A DNA stretch of 64,000 nucleotides, from the NCBI RefSeq assembly GCF_016757735.1, contig NZ_CP068439.1:1550001-1614000 (forward strand), in the 5' to 3' direction. Made by a program: the position numbers and the translations under genes. The notes under the pieces were generated by a model, which worked only from the letters and a program-made list of their open reading frames with translations, was not told where the DNA came from and searched no databases. The first letter of the stretch is position 1, and every line of letters starts with the position of its first letter. Shown here piece after piece: positions 25,151-34,000 of this stretch. This stretch comes from Aequorivita iocasae. Lineage in GTDB: Bacteria; Bacteroidota; Bacteroidia; Flavobacteriales; Flavobacteriaceae.

Positions 25151-25169
25151 CAATCAATATATATCAATA

Positions 25170-26393
25170 ATGGACAACTTTCTAAAACAATGGGCAGAAG
25201 CGGCATTTACCACCACCGGATTTTTCTGGATGGCACTTTGGGCATTTGCACTCGGTTATATCATCAGCAGTATGATTCAGGTTTTTATCACTGAAAAGAA
25301 AATGCAGGAAACAATGGGCGAAAACGAAGGTAAAGGTGTTTTACTCGGAACATTTTTCGGCTTTATAAGCAGTTCTTGCAGCTTTTCGGCATTGGCATCA
25401 ACTAAATCCCTTTTTAAAAAAGGGGCAAGTTTCGTGTCATCGATTGCCTTTTTATTGGCTTCCACTAATTTGGTTATTGAGCTGGGTATCATCATATCCA
25501 TCTTTCTTGGTTGGCAATTCATAGTAGGCGAATATGTCGGCGGAATTTTATTGATTCTCATTTCGTGGCTATTGATACGCTTGATAAATCCTAAAAAACT
25601 AATCGAAAACGCCAGAAAAAATTTAAAGGATAAGGACGACGATGATATGGACGAATCCAAATCGTGGAAAAAGAAAATTCAATCAGAAAAAGGTTGGGCA
25701 AAAGTTTCCAAACAATACGGAATGGAATGGAAAATGGTCTGGAAAGATGTTACCGTTGGCTTTACCATTGCAGGGATTGTCGCTGCTTTCGTTCCCGATT
25801 CATTCTTTCAAACCTTATTCATCAATAGTGGTAATGGCAATACCGATTTTACTTTTTTTGAAATCCTTGAGCATATCATTGTTGGGCCTATTGCAGCATT
25901 TTTGACCTTTATTGGTTCTATGGGAAATATTCCTTTGGCAGCTTTGTTGTTTGGGAAAGGTGTGAGTTTTGCTGGTGTAATGGCATTTATTTTTAGTGAT
26001 TTGGTAGTGTTTCCAATCCTTCGCATCAATGCGAAATATTATGGTTGGAAAATGTCATTGTTTATTTTGTTTTTGTTGTTTACGGCATTAATAGGTACAT
26101 CACTAATCTTACATTATTCATTTGATTTGTTGAGCATTTTGCCCGACCCATCACAAGTTAAAATTCAGGATAGTGAATACTTTAAAATAGATTACACCTT
26201 CTTTTTGAACATTGCATTTTTGGCAATTTCAGGATTTATGCTCTATCTGGGTTTTTTCAAACGGAAAGATGTAAAACATATGAAGGAAATGGCACCAAAA
26301 AGCCAGTTGCTTGAAAATATCTTGAAATATGCTGCTTTGGTATGCTACGTTTGGATTGCTGGTGGATTGATTGTGAAATTTTTTGTGAACTAA
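25170..26393 (+). CDS. Predicted permease (DUF318/ArsP-like family)
   Basis: A 407-residue inner-membrane protein with about 8-10 hydrophobic segments in two halves, joined by a charged cytoplasmic stretch (about 145-180). Each half has a conserved, Ser/Cys-bearing re-entrant-type motif: SSSCSFSALASTKSLFKKG (about 65-83) in the first half and SMGNIPLAALLFGKG in the second. The layout fits the DUF318 family, which includes the organoarsenical exporter ArsP and many permeases of unknown substrate. Metal or metalloid export is a reasonable guess from the neighbours. It starts 19 bases after the third hairpin and is followed by the PepSY gene. Confidence 0.78.
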   Translation: MDNFLKQWAEAAFTTTGFFWMALWAFALGYIISSMIQVFITEKKMQETMGENEGKGVLLGTFFGFISSSCSFSALASTKSLFKKGASFVSSIAFLLASTNLVIELGIIISIFLGWQFIVGEYVGGILLILISWLLIRLINPKKLIENARKNLKDKDDDDMDESKSWKKKIQSEKGWAKVSKQYGMEWKMVWKDVTVGFTIAGIVAAFVPDSFFQTLFINSGNGNTDFTFFEILEHIIVGPIAAFLTFIGSMGNIPLAALLFGKGVSFAGVMAFIFSDLVVFPILRINAKYYGWKMSLFILFLLFTALIGTSLILHYSFDLLSILPDPSQVKIQDSEYFKIDYTFFLNIAFLAISGFMLYLGFFKRKDVKHMKEMAPKSQLLENILKYAALVCYVWIAGGLIVKFFVN

Positions 26394-26426
26394 ATGATTT
26401 TAATCAAACGAAACTAATTTATTACT

Positions 26427-27137
26427 ATGGTCAACAGAAAAACAGCAATCAAAATACGAAAGACCCACAGATATTTAGGGCTCTTTTTAGGGATTCAATT
26501 CCTGTTCTGGACCATCAGCGGAATGTATTTTAGTTGGACGAACATAGACGACATTCACGGCGACCAATTTCGCAATTTAGATTATGTGCCAAAAGCCTTT
26601 GACAATCTAATAAGTCCTTCAGAAATCGATAATAATCAAAGCATTAGGACTGTTGAGATTCGCGACATAAATAACGAGCCTTACTATTGGATTAACAATC
26701 ATAAATTGTACAGTGCAAAAACTGGAGAAGCAAAAAAAGATATTTCGGAAGAAGAAGCCCTGTCTGTAGCCAAAAACTATATGAAAGAAGGTTTAAAAGT
26801 GGCAAACATTGAAAAAATAACAAAAGTGGACGACTATCACGAATATCGGGAAAAGCTATTGCCAGCCTATGTTATTTCGTATGATACCAATGAAGCACTC
26901 AAAGCTTATGTTTCGGTAACAGACGGAAAATTCCAGACCGTAAGGCATCGAGCGTGGCGTTGGTTCGACTTTTTATGGATGACCCACACAATGGACTATG
27001 ACACGCGCGACAACTTCAATACCATCGTATTAAGGGCGTTTTCGCTTTTGGGATTGATTACAGTGTTAAGCGGATTCTTGCTGTGGTACACTTCCTCGCC
27101 AACAATTAGAAAAGTAAAAAAGAAAATAAGTAAATAA
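26427..27137 (+). CDS. PepSY-domain membrane protein
   Basis: A 236-residue protein with an N-terminal membrane segment (HRYLGLFLGIQFLFWTISG, about 13-31), a periplasmic PepSY-like region (about 60-165) and a C-terminal membrane segment (about 200-225). The motif WRWFDFLWMTHTMDY near residue 175 followed by a helix fits the PepSY-associated TM family. Such proteins often accompany metal reduction or iron/copper transport. No catalytic residues are recognisable. It is 33 bases after the permease and 20 bases before the DUF305 gene. Confidence 0.8.
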   Translation: MVNRKTAIKIRKTHRYLGLFLGIQFLFWTISGMYFSWTNIDDIHGDQFRNLDYVPKAFDNLISPSEIDNNQSIRTVEIRDINNEPYYWINNHKLYSAKTGEAKKDISEEEALSVAKNYMKEGLKVANIEKITKVDDYHEYREKLLPAYVISYDTNEALKAYVSVTDGKFQTVRHRAWRWFDFLWMTHTMDYDTRDNFNTIVLRAFSLLGLITVLSGFLLWYTSSPTIRKVKKKISK

Positions 27138-27157
27138 TAACCAAAAAATCTAAAACA

Positions 27158-27640
27158 ATGGAACATTCAAATCAGCACAAAAGCAAAGGCAATTACACAA
27201 AATTTATTTTGATGCTCGCCGCATCTTTTATCGCAATGTACATCACGATGTATCTGAACAGTTATGAAATAGACCACGTCTATTTCAGTCTAACCCGATT
27301 TTATATGGCCTGTTTGGGAATAGCCTGTATGGCCGTGATAATGTGGTTCTTTATGCGCAAAATGTACCAAAATAAGAAGAAGAACATCGCTGTCCTATTG
27401 GGTAGTTTGATACTTTTTGTTAGTGCATATGGCTTGGTAAGGGCTCAAGCACCCATTATTGGTGACGTTCTTTATATGAAGGCGATGATTCCACACCATT
27501 CTATTGCTATTTTAACGAGTAAAAGAGCAGACATCAAAGACCCTGAAGTACGTAAATTGGCAGATGATATCATTAAAGCACAAGAAAAAGAAATAGCTGA
27601 AATGAAAGCAATGATAAAGCGCTTGCAAGCGGCAGAATAA
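27158..27640 (+). CDS. DUF305-domain membrane protein
   Basis: A 160-residue protein. Three or four membrane segments occupy residues 13-105, followed by a short DUF305-type region with the diagnostic MIPHHSIAI motif (about 111-119) and a C-terminal helix rich in Lys/Glu (DIIKAQEKEIAEMKAMI). DUF305 proteins have a ferritin-like four-helix core in the family at large and are repeatedly linked to copper resistance; this copy keeps only the C-terminal part plus membrane helices. The paired His residues may bind metal. A terminator-like hairpin follows 11 bases downstream. Confidence 0.82.
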   Translation: MEHSNQHKSKGNYTKFILMLAASFIAMYITMYLNSYEIDHVYFSLTRFYMACLGIACMAVIMWFFMRKMYQNKKKNIAVLLGSLILFVSAYGLVRAQAPIIGDVLYMKAMIPHHSIAILTSKRADIKDPEVRKLADDIIKAQEKEIAEMKAMIKRLQAAE

Positions 27641-27651
27641 TTATAATTACT

Positions 27652-27686
27652 AAAACCTAACAGGTCTTAAAAATCTGTTGGGTTTT
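27652..27686 (+). terminator. Terminator-like hairpin after the DUF305 gene
   Basis: AAAACCTAACAG pairs with CTGTTGGGTTTT around an 11-base loop. The 3' arm itself ends in a T-run. It lies between the DUF305 stop and the cusB start at 27710, so it may cause partial termination and lower cusB expression, or it may end the transcript with cusB having its own promoter. Confidence 0.6.
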
Positions 27687-27709
27687 ACAAAGAATTAAGC
27701 AAATATATT

Positions 27710-29512
27710 ATGAAAAAGTACATCATTTACATCGCCATTTTAATTATAGGATTGGTATTGGGCTACGTCTTTTTTGGCCGTTCCGTAGAAGGTTCAGCAA
27801 ACACTAAAAACGTTTCTGATATGACCGAGAATTCTACATTGAAAAACCAAATGTGGACTTGTTCAATGCATCCACAGATTATGCAACCCGAACCAGGCGA
27901 CTGCCCTATTTGTGGTATGGATTTGATTCCTGCGGAAACAGGCGCAGACGGACTGGCAATGAACGAAATAAAAATGTCCGATAACGCAATGGCATTGGCA
28001 AATATCCAAACCACCGTTGTTGGCAATGTTTCCGAGACTGACAATAACACTTTATCCCTTTCCGGAAAAATAATGGCCAACGAAGAAGCCAATGCGGTAC
28101 AGGCAAGTTATTTTGAAGGCCGAATCGAAAAGCTGAATGTCAATTTCACGGGAGAGGAAGTTCGCAAAGGGCAATTGTTGGCAACTATTTATGCACCCAC
28201 ACTTGTTGCTGCGCAACAGGAGCTTTTAACAGCAGCATCTATGAAAGCATCGCAACCTGCTTTATACAAGGCGGTTCGCAATAAATTAAAATTATGGAAA
28301 CTTTCAGAAAGCCAAATCAACCAAATTGAAAGCTCGGGAAAAGTGCGGGAAAATTTCCCCATTTATGCCACAGTTTCAGGTACGGTTTCCCAAAAAATGG
28401 CAGAGGAAGGCGACTACGTAAAGCAAGGACAACCCATCTTAAAAGTAAGCGATTTAGGAACGGTTTGGGCAATGTTCGATGCGTATGAAAACCAAATTTC
28501 CCAACTTAAGGAAGGTCAAAAAATAAAAGTGACCACCAATGCCTATCCCAATAAGGAATTTGAGGCAACGGTATCTTTTATAGACCCAACGTTGAATACA
28601 AAATCCAGAACCGTTGCAGTTCGTGCCACATTGAACAACAAAGAGGATTTGTTGAAACCCGGAATGTTCGTTTCAGCAAAAGTGCAGATGTCAAAAGGAA
28701 CTTCTACCCAATCCCAGATAACCGTTCCGGCCACTGCTGTTTTATGGACGGGAAGCAGGTCTTTGGTGTATGTAAAAACAAATCCAAACGAACCTATTTT
28801 TGAAATGCGCCAAGTAACCTTGGGGACTAAAAACGGCAACGTGTACACCATTTTGGAAGGACTGAACAACGGCGAAGAGGTGGTAACCAACGGAACATTT
28901 ACCGTGGATGCTGCTGCCCAGTTACAGGGCAAAAAAAGTATGATGAATACATCTGGCGGTAAAACAATGACAGGCCACGAAGGTCATTTGGGTATGCAAG
29001 AAGGCAGTACTGGAGAAAATGCAGATAAAGCCAATCATTCAGAAATGAAAGAAAGAATAACGGTTTCAGGCAAATTTCAAAATCAGTTAAAGCAGGTTTT
29101 TAAAGACTATATCCTCTTAAAGGACGCCTTGGTTAACGATAATGCCAAAAATGCTCAACAAGCAGGAAAGCAAATAAGCCAGTCTTTAACTAAAGTGGAT
29201 ATGAAGTTGTTATCTGATGAAAAAGCGCATAATCATTGGATGACTATTCAAATGGAGATAAAGGCCTCTGCTAATGCCATTGGTAACAGTTCCGAAATAG
29301 CAACACAAAGAGGACATTTCAAGCATCTTTCTGCCCATATGATAAGTAGTGTGCAGCTTTTTGGAGTTGACCAAGAAGTTTACATCGAGTTTTGCCCTAT
29401 GGCCGATAATAATAAGGGCGCATATTGGATAAGTTTGGAAAAAGAGATAAGAAACCCATACTATGGAGAAGCAATGTTAACCTGTGGTGAAGTAACAGAA
29501 ACCATACAATAG
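27710..29512 (+). CDS. cusB: CusB-type RND adaptor with heavy-metal-binding and DUF3347 domains
   Basis: A 600-residue periplasmic adaptor for the CusA pump. After an N-terminal membrane segment (1-22) comes a heavy-metal-binding domain (WTCSMHPQI and DCPICGMDLIP, about 49-74), then the membrane-fusion-protein core with barrel-sandwich hybrid and helical hairpin (about 120-410). The C-terminal 150 residues form a DUF3347 domain ending in FCPMADNNKGAYW and NPYYGEAMLTCG, the same module as in the free-standing genes at 23037 and 24222. The gene is separated from cusA by eight others, so the pump parts are split within the cluster. Confidence 0.9.
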   Translation: MKKYIIYIAILIIGLVLGYVFFGRSVEGSANTKNVSDMTENSTLKNQMWTCSMHPQIMQPEPGDCPICGMDLIPAETGADGLAMNEIKMSDNAMALANIQTTVVGNVSETDNNTLSLSGKIMANEEANAVQASYFEGRIEKLNVNFTGEEVRKGQLLATIYAPTLVAAQQELLTAASMKASQPALYKAVRNKLKLWKLSESQINQIESSGKVRENFPIYATVSGTVSQKMAEEGDYVKQGQPILKVSDLGTVWAMFDAYENQISQLKEGQKIKVTTNAYPNKEFEATVSFIDPTLNTKSRTVAVRATLNNKEDLLKPGMFVSAKVQMSKGTSTQSQITVPATAVLWTGSRSLVYVKTNPNEPIFEMRQVTLGTKNGNVYTILEGLNNGEEVVTNGTFTVDAAAQLQGKKSMMNTSGGKTMTGHEGHLGMQEGSTGENADKANHSEMKERITVSGKFQNQLKQVFKDYILLKDALVNDNAKNAQQAGKQISQSLTKVDMKLLSDEKAHNHWMTIQMEIKASANAIGNSSEIATQRGHFKHLSAHMISSVQLFGVDQEVYIEFCPMADNNKGAYWISLEKEIRNPYYGEAMLTCGEVTETIQ

Positions 29513-29576
29513 ATTGAAATTATTATTAATTGAGTAGTTTGAATTAGTCATCTTGATTTTTTAAATGATAACGGTG

Positions 29577-29753
29577 ATGAGTAAAAGCAGAAGAAATAAA
29601 AGAAAAAATGAAGGAATAAAACATCATCCCAAAAGTGATATATCAAAAAAAGACAAAATCATTGCTGTGGTTGTGATAGTATTAATTTTTATAGCAGCGG
29701 CATTACTAGCTGTTTATTACTCTCTATACAAATCCGGATTGACATTATTTTGA
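29577..29753 (+). CDS. Small basic single-pass membrane protein (KKDKII family), copy 1
   Basis: A 58-residue protein. I use the second in-frame ATG because it aligns with a similar short gene at 39850-40017: both begin M-x4-RNK, have a basic soluble N-terminus, then KKDKII followed directly by one hydrophobic helix and a short tail. The basic segment predicts a cytoplasmic N-terminus. It lies between cusB and the second HMA-AraC regulator (12 bases before it). I recognise no known family. The repeat of the same layout next to another metal exporter supports it being a real gene. Confidence 0.6.
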   Translation: MSKSRRNKRKNEGIKHHPKSDISKKDKIIAVVVIVLIFIAAALLAVYYSLYKSGLTLF

Positions 29754-29765
29754 TACAGATAAAAT

Positions 29766-30332
29766 ATGAATGAGACTATCCACATAAAAAATATGGTCTG
29801 CCCAAGATGTATTTCGGCAGTATCCAATATTTTGGAACTTCTTGAAATACAGTATGTTTCTATAAAATTGGGGGAGGTCAAATTACTTTCAACATTGAAT
29901 GCCAAAACCAAAAATAATCTTTCCAAAGCTCTTCAAAATTCTGGCTTTAGTTTGATTGACGACCGTAAAAGTCAACTTATTGAGCAAATGAAAACTTTGG
30001 TTGTTGAGAAAATACATCATTCCAACGACGAAACCGATTTAAAATGGGCAGATATTATAAGTGGTGAACTTAATTTGGATTACAAATATTTAAGTTCCCT
30101 ATTCTCATCAGTAGAAAGCATCACATTTGAGCAATATATCATCAACCAAAAAATTGAACGTGTAAAAGAACTCATAGTTTACGATGAATTAACCTTAAGT
30201 GAAATAGCTTTTCAACTACATTATAGTAGTGTTGCCTATTTAAGCAATCAGTTTAAGAAAATTACTGGGATGTCACCATCACAGTTTAAGAAATCGGTGG
30301 AAAAAAACCGAAAATACTTGGATGAGATTTGA
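29766..30332 (+). CDS. HMA-like/AraC-type transcriptional regulator (copy 2)
   Basis: A 188-residue relative of the regulator at 13456-14037. The N-terminus holds an HMA-like loop, NMVCPRCISAVSNIL, with Cys12 and Cys15. The C-terminus has an AraC helix-turn-helix pair (SEIAFQLHYSSVAYLSNQFK, then GMSPSQFK). It faces the second efflux module: the small His-rich gene, the CzcA-TolC fusion and czcB follow on the same strand. It probably regulates that module, or the upstream cus genes, in response to metal bound at the Cys pair; this is inferred from domain content and location. Confidence 0.8.
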   Translation: MNETIHIKNMVCPRCISAVSNILELLEIQYVSIKLGEVKLLSTLNAKTKNNLSKALQNSGFSLIDDRKSQLIEQMKTLVVEKIHHSNDETDLKWADIISGELNLDYKYLSSLFSSVESITFEQYIINQKIERVKELIVYDELTLSEIAFQLHYSSVAYLSNQFKKITGMSPSQFKKSVEKNRKYLDEI

Positions 30333-30377
30333 GGATTCATAAGGGAATATAGTTGATAGTTGTAAAACGATTCTAAA

Positions 30378-30430
30378 ACCAGACAAAGGAGCTTGTTGTA
30401 TTTATTTTTACCAACAGAACAGGTTCTGGT
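30378..30430 (+). repeat. Imperfect hairpin downstream of the second regulator
   Basis: ACCAGA pairs with TCTGGT at the base and CTTGTTG with CAACAG higher up, with internal loops between. It lies in the 184-base gap between the regulator and the small His-rich gene. It could end the regulator transcript, although the U-run after it is weak. Confidence 0.45.
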
Positions 30431-30499
30431 CCTTCAATTCAAAAAACAATTGCTGACAACGTCTTAATACTTTGCACACCAATTGCATCTACAAATTCG

Positions 30500-30507
30500 T
30501 ATATTTG
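30500..30507 (+). promoter_or_regulatory. -7 promoter box for the second efflux module
   Basis: TATATTTG matches the Bacteroidota -7 consensus TAnnTTTG exactly and lies 9 bases before the ATG at 30517. An upstream in-frame start at 30472 would precede this box, so the box supports the shorter protein. I could not find a well-spaced -33 element. Confidence 0.45.
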
Positions 30508-30516
30508 TCAAACTTT

Positions 30517-30912
30517 ATGAAAATATTCGTTTCCATATCAATGTCATTTCTGTTCCTTTTTCAAGGAATAGCGGCCAATATGGAAGTTTGTGAGCAGATT
30601 GAAGAAATATCACATTTTATCACTCATTACCAAGACCACAAACAAAATGAAGGATATTCTTTTTTTGAATATGTTTATGAAGATTATATAAATGATGATG
30701 GAAAACCTGACGACCATCATCAGGATTCAGACCACGATAACGAGCCTTTGCACACGAGCCATCAATGTTGCCAACATTTTGTCTTCTTTACACCTTTTCA
30801 GCCAACGTTAATCAATGAAGTTTCTTATGAGGCTCAAAATCAATTTAACTACTATACTTTCCAATTGAATTCCAGATATCTGGAATCCCTTTTTCAACCC
30901 CCACGAGTTTAA
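30517..30912 (+). CDS. Small secreted His-rich protein
   Basis: A 131-residue protein from the ATG at 30517, chosen because it gives a signal peptide (MKIFVSISMSFLFLFQGIAA) and lies downstream of a -7 box. The middle is acidic and His-rich (DDHHQDSDHDNEPLHTSHQCCQH, about residues 67-90, split here by a paired Cys at the end), and the C-terminus ends LFQPPRV. It does not share the HYC motif but has the same general plan as the HYC_CC_PP proteins: short, exported, a CC pair, and a Pro pair at the end, located just before an RND pump. Probably a periplasmic Zn/Co/Cu-binding accessory; not proven. Confidence 0.65.
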   Translation: MKIFVSISMSFLFLFQGIAANMEVCEQIEEISHFITHYQDHKQNEGYSFFEYVYEDYINDDGKPDDHHQDSDHDNEPLHTSHQCCQHFVFFTPFQPTLINEVSYEAQNQFNYYTFQLNSRYLESLFQPPRV

Positions 30913-30917
30913 TGAAT

Positions 30918-30966
30918 ACCTGCAAAAAGCAGGTCTTATAAATTAGTGTTGCCATTTCTCTAATGG
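30918..30966 (+). promoter_or_regulatory. Two hairpins in the leader before the CzcA-TolC gene
   Basis: ACCTGC pairs perfectly with GCAGGT around AAAAA (30918-30934), and CCATT pairs with AATGG around TCTCT (30952-30966). Both fall in the 92-base gap between the small His-rich gene and the pump. The equivalent gap before cusA also has two hairpins with unrelated sequence. Confidence 0.45.
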
Positions 30967-31004
30967 TCAGCTTCATACTTTTTATAATTCATTAAACTTT
31001 TTCT

Positions 31005-34000
31005 ATGATTAACAAAATCATTTCATTTTCCATTAATAACAAGTTTATTATTGGATTATTCATTGTGGCACTTGTAGGCACAGGGATTTGGTCTATGGCC
31101 ACTATAAATCTGGGTTCTGTACCCGATATTACCAACAACCAAGTACAGGTAATTACCACTGCCCCCAATTTGGGAACGGAAGATATTGAGCAGTTTGTTA
31201 CCTACCCTGTAGAATTGGCAATGGCCAATCTTCCAGATGTCATTGAACTGCGTTCGGTATCACGTTTTGGTCTTTCCGTGGTAACCATTGTCTTTAAGGA
31301 TGAAGCTGGAACATATTTGCCACGGCAATTAGTTCAGGAAAAGCTTGCCGAGGTAAACGAGGAGATACCCGAAGGCTTCGGAAAACCCTTTATGGCACCC
31401 ATTACTACAGGTCTGGGCGAAATATTTCAATACACCTTAAAAGTAAAAGATGGGTACGAAGATAAATATGATGCAATGGAGCTTCGTACCATCCAAGATT
31501 GGATTGTAAAGCGACAGATGGCATTAGTACCTGGAGTTGTAGAGGTCAACGCGTTTGGAGGTTTTGTAAAGCAGTACGAAGTCGCTTTAAATCCTGATAA
31601 ACTTAAAAGTTTTGGCATTACAATGAACCAAGTCTTTGAGGCTTTAAAAATGAACAATGCCAACACAGGCGGTGCATATATAGAAAAAAACCACCAAGCC
31701 AATTTTATCCGTGGCGAAGGCTTGGCACGAAGTATTGAGGACTTGGAAAATACCGTTGTAACCTCACAAAATGGAAGTCCGGTTTTGGTAAGGGATGTCG
31801 CAGAAAAAGTGGGCTACGGAAGCCAAGTACGTTACGGTGCATTTACCCAAGACGGTCACGAATCAGTAGGTGGTCAAATCTTGATGCTGAAAGGACAAAG
31901 TCCCGGAAATGTTGTTGAAAATGTTGAAATTCGTATTAAGGAAATTCAAAAGTCCCTGCCCGAAGGTGTCTATATCGAGCCATTTTTAAGCAGAAGTGAC
32001 CTCATTGACCGAACCACAAGCACGGTCGAGAAAAACTTAATTGAAGGTTCACTGATTGTGATTTTTGTTTTGGTGCTATTATTAGGAAGCTTCCGTGGCG
32101 GATTAATTACAGCTTCGGTAATCCCTTTATCCCTTCTCTTCGCATTTATTTTAATGAAACAATTTGGCGTATGGGCAAATTTAATGTCCTTGGGTGCAAT
32201 CGACTTTGGAATTATCGTGGATGGAGCGGTAATCATTGTTGAAGGAATGGTGTTCCATATCCATCAACGGATGAAAAAAACCACAACTGCCATAGGTCAG
32301 GCGGAAATGGATGAAATTGCCTATGAATCTGCAAGTACGATGATGAATTCGGCATTTTTCGGACAGCTTATTATTCTTATCGTCTTTACACCGATTCTCT
32401 TTTTGACTGGCGTGGAAGGCAAAATGTTTCGTCCAATGGCTTTTACCTTCGGTTTTGCAGTTTTAGGAGCGATTATCCTTTGTCTTACGTATGTGCCAAT
32501 GATTTCGACGATGTTCCTAAAGCCTGCAAAAAACCAAAACGGTTGGTTTGCAAAATTTGAAAATAGAATTGATAGGTTCAGCGATAGAATAATGTCAGGT
32601 TTGAACAGAGCGTATGTGCCATTGCTCAATTTTGCACTTCGTTTTAAGACTGTTGTCGTTATAGGCGCAGTTACCCTGCTATTAATTGCGGGATTTATCT
32701 TCAGCAATATGGGTGGCGAATTTATACCAAAATTTGATGAAGGCGATATAGCATTTCAAGCGTTAATTAAACCCGGCAGCAGTCTTACAGAGTCCATCGA
32801 AGCTTCAAAAAAACTTCAAAATTTAATCAATGAATTTCCAGAGGTAAAAACGGTAGTTTCAAGGATTGGTGTGGCTGAAATACCAACAGACCCGATGCCT
32901 ATGGACATTGCGGATAGCTACATTATACTTGAAAAGAATAAAAGCAAATGGACTTCCGCCGATAGTAAAGAAGAACTCATAGAAAAAATACAGGAAAAAA
33001 TTTCAGTTGTTCCCGGTGTAAATTTCGTGTTTACCCAACCCGTAGAACTTCGTTTTAATGAATTGCTTACAGGGGTTCGTGAGGACGTGGCAATCAAATT
33101 GTACGGAGAGGATTTGGAAGTGTTGGCAGACAAGGTACAGGAAATCGCTGCGGTCATTAGAACCGTACCCGGAGCGGCTGACCTTAATGTGGAAGCTACA
33201 AGCGGTTTACCTCAAATGACGGTGGAATACAATCGCGCAAAAATGGCCCAATATGGTGTAACAGTTGACAAGCTGAACGATTATGTAAGTGCCGCATTTG
33301 CGGGCGAAAAGGCAAGCGTCATTTTTGAAGGCGAAAAAAGGTTCGATGTGGTCATTCGGTTAGCAAAAGAATTTAGACAGGACATTAACAGCCTTAAAAA
33401 CCTGTACATCGATTTGCCAAGTGGCGCACAAGTACCGCTTAACCAAGTGGCAGACATCAGTTATAAATCTGGTCCGATGCAAATTTCAAGGGATAACACG
33501 TCTCGTCGCATTTCGGTTGGCGTCAATGTCCGTGGGCGGGATGTCAAAACTATGGTCGAGGAAATTCAGCAGAAACTTGAAAAGGAAGTAGAATTGCCAG
33601 CAGGCTATTACGTAACCTATGGCGGCTCATTTGAGAATTTACAAAGGGCAACTGACCGTTTAATGATTGTAGTTCCCATTGCACTTGCCCTGATTTTTAT
33701 ATTGCTCTACTTCGCATTGAGCTCATTTTCGCAATCACTAATGATTTATATGGCAGTGCCTTTGGCCGCTATTGGTGGTGTATTTGCGCTTTGGATTAGG
33801 GGAATGCCATTCAGTATTTCGGCAGGCGTTGGTTTTATTGTGCTGTTCGGAGTTGCGGTTTTAAACGGACTTGTACTTATAAACAAATTTAATGAATTAA
33901 AAGAAAGTGGAATGACTAATTTAAAAGACAGAATTTACGAAGCTACCCACGAGCGTTTACGTCCAATTTTGCTGACGGCAACCGCAGCCATTATGGGCTT

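Larger units (their letters stand above)
24783..25169 (+). other. 387-base non-coding region with three similar hairpins
   Basis: No credible reading frame is present. The region holds three hairpins of the same design, starting at 24871, 24973 and 25089 (spacing 102 and 116 bases). Each opens with CCTG, closes with TCAGG, and has an inner purine-rich 5' arm paired with a pyrimidine-rich 3' arm. The last ends 19 bases before the permease ATG at 25170. The inner stem sequences differ but pairing is kept, which points to selection on structure. Confidence 0.65.
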
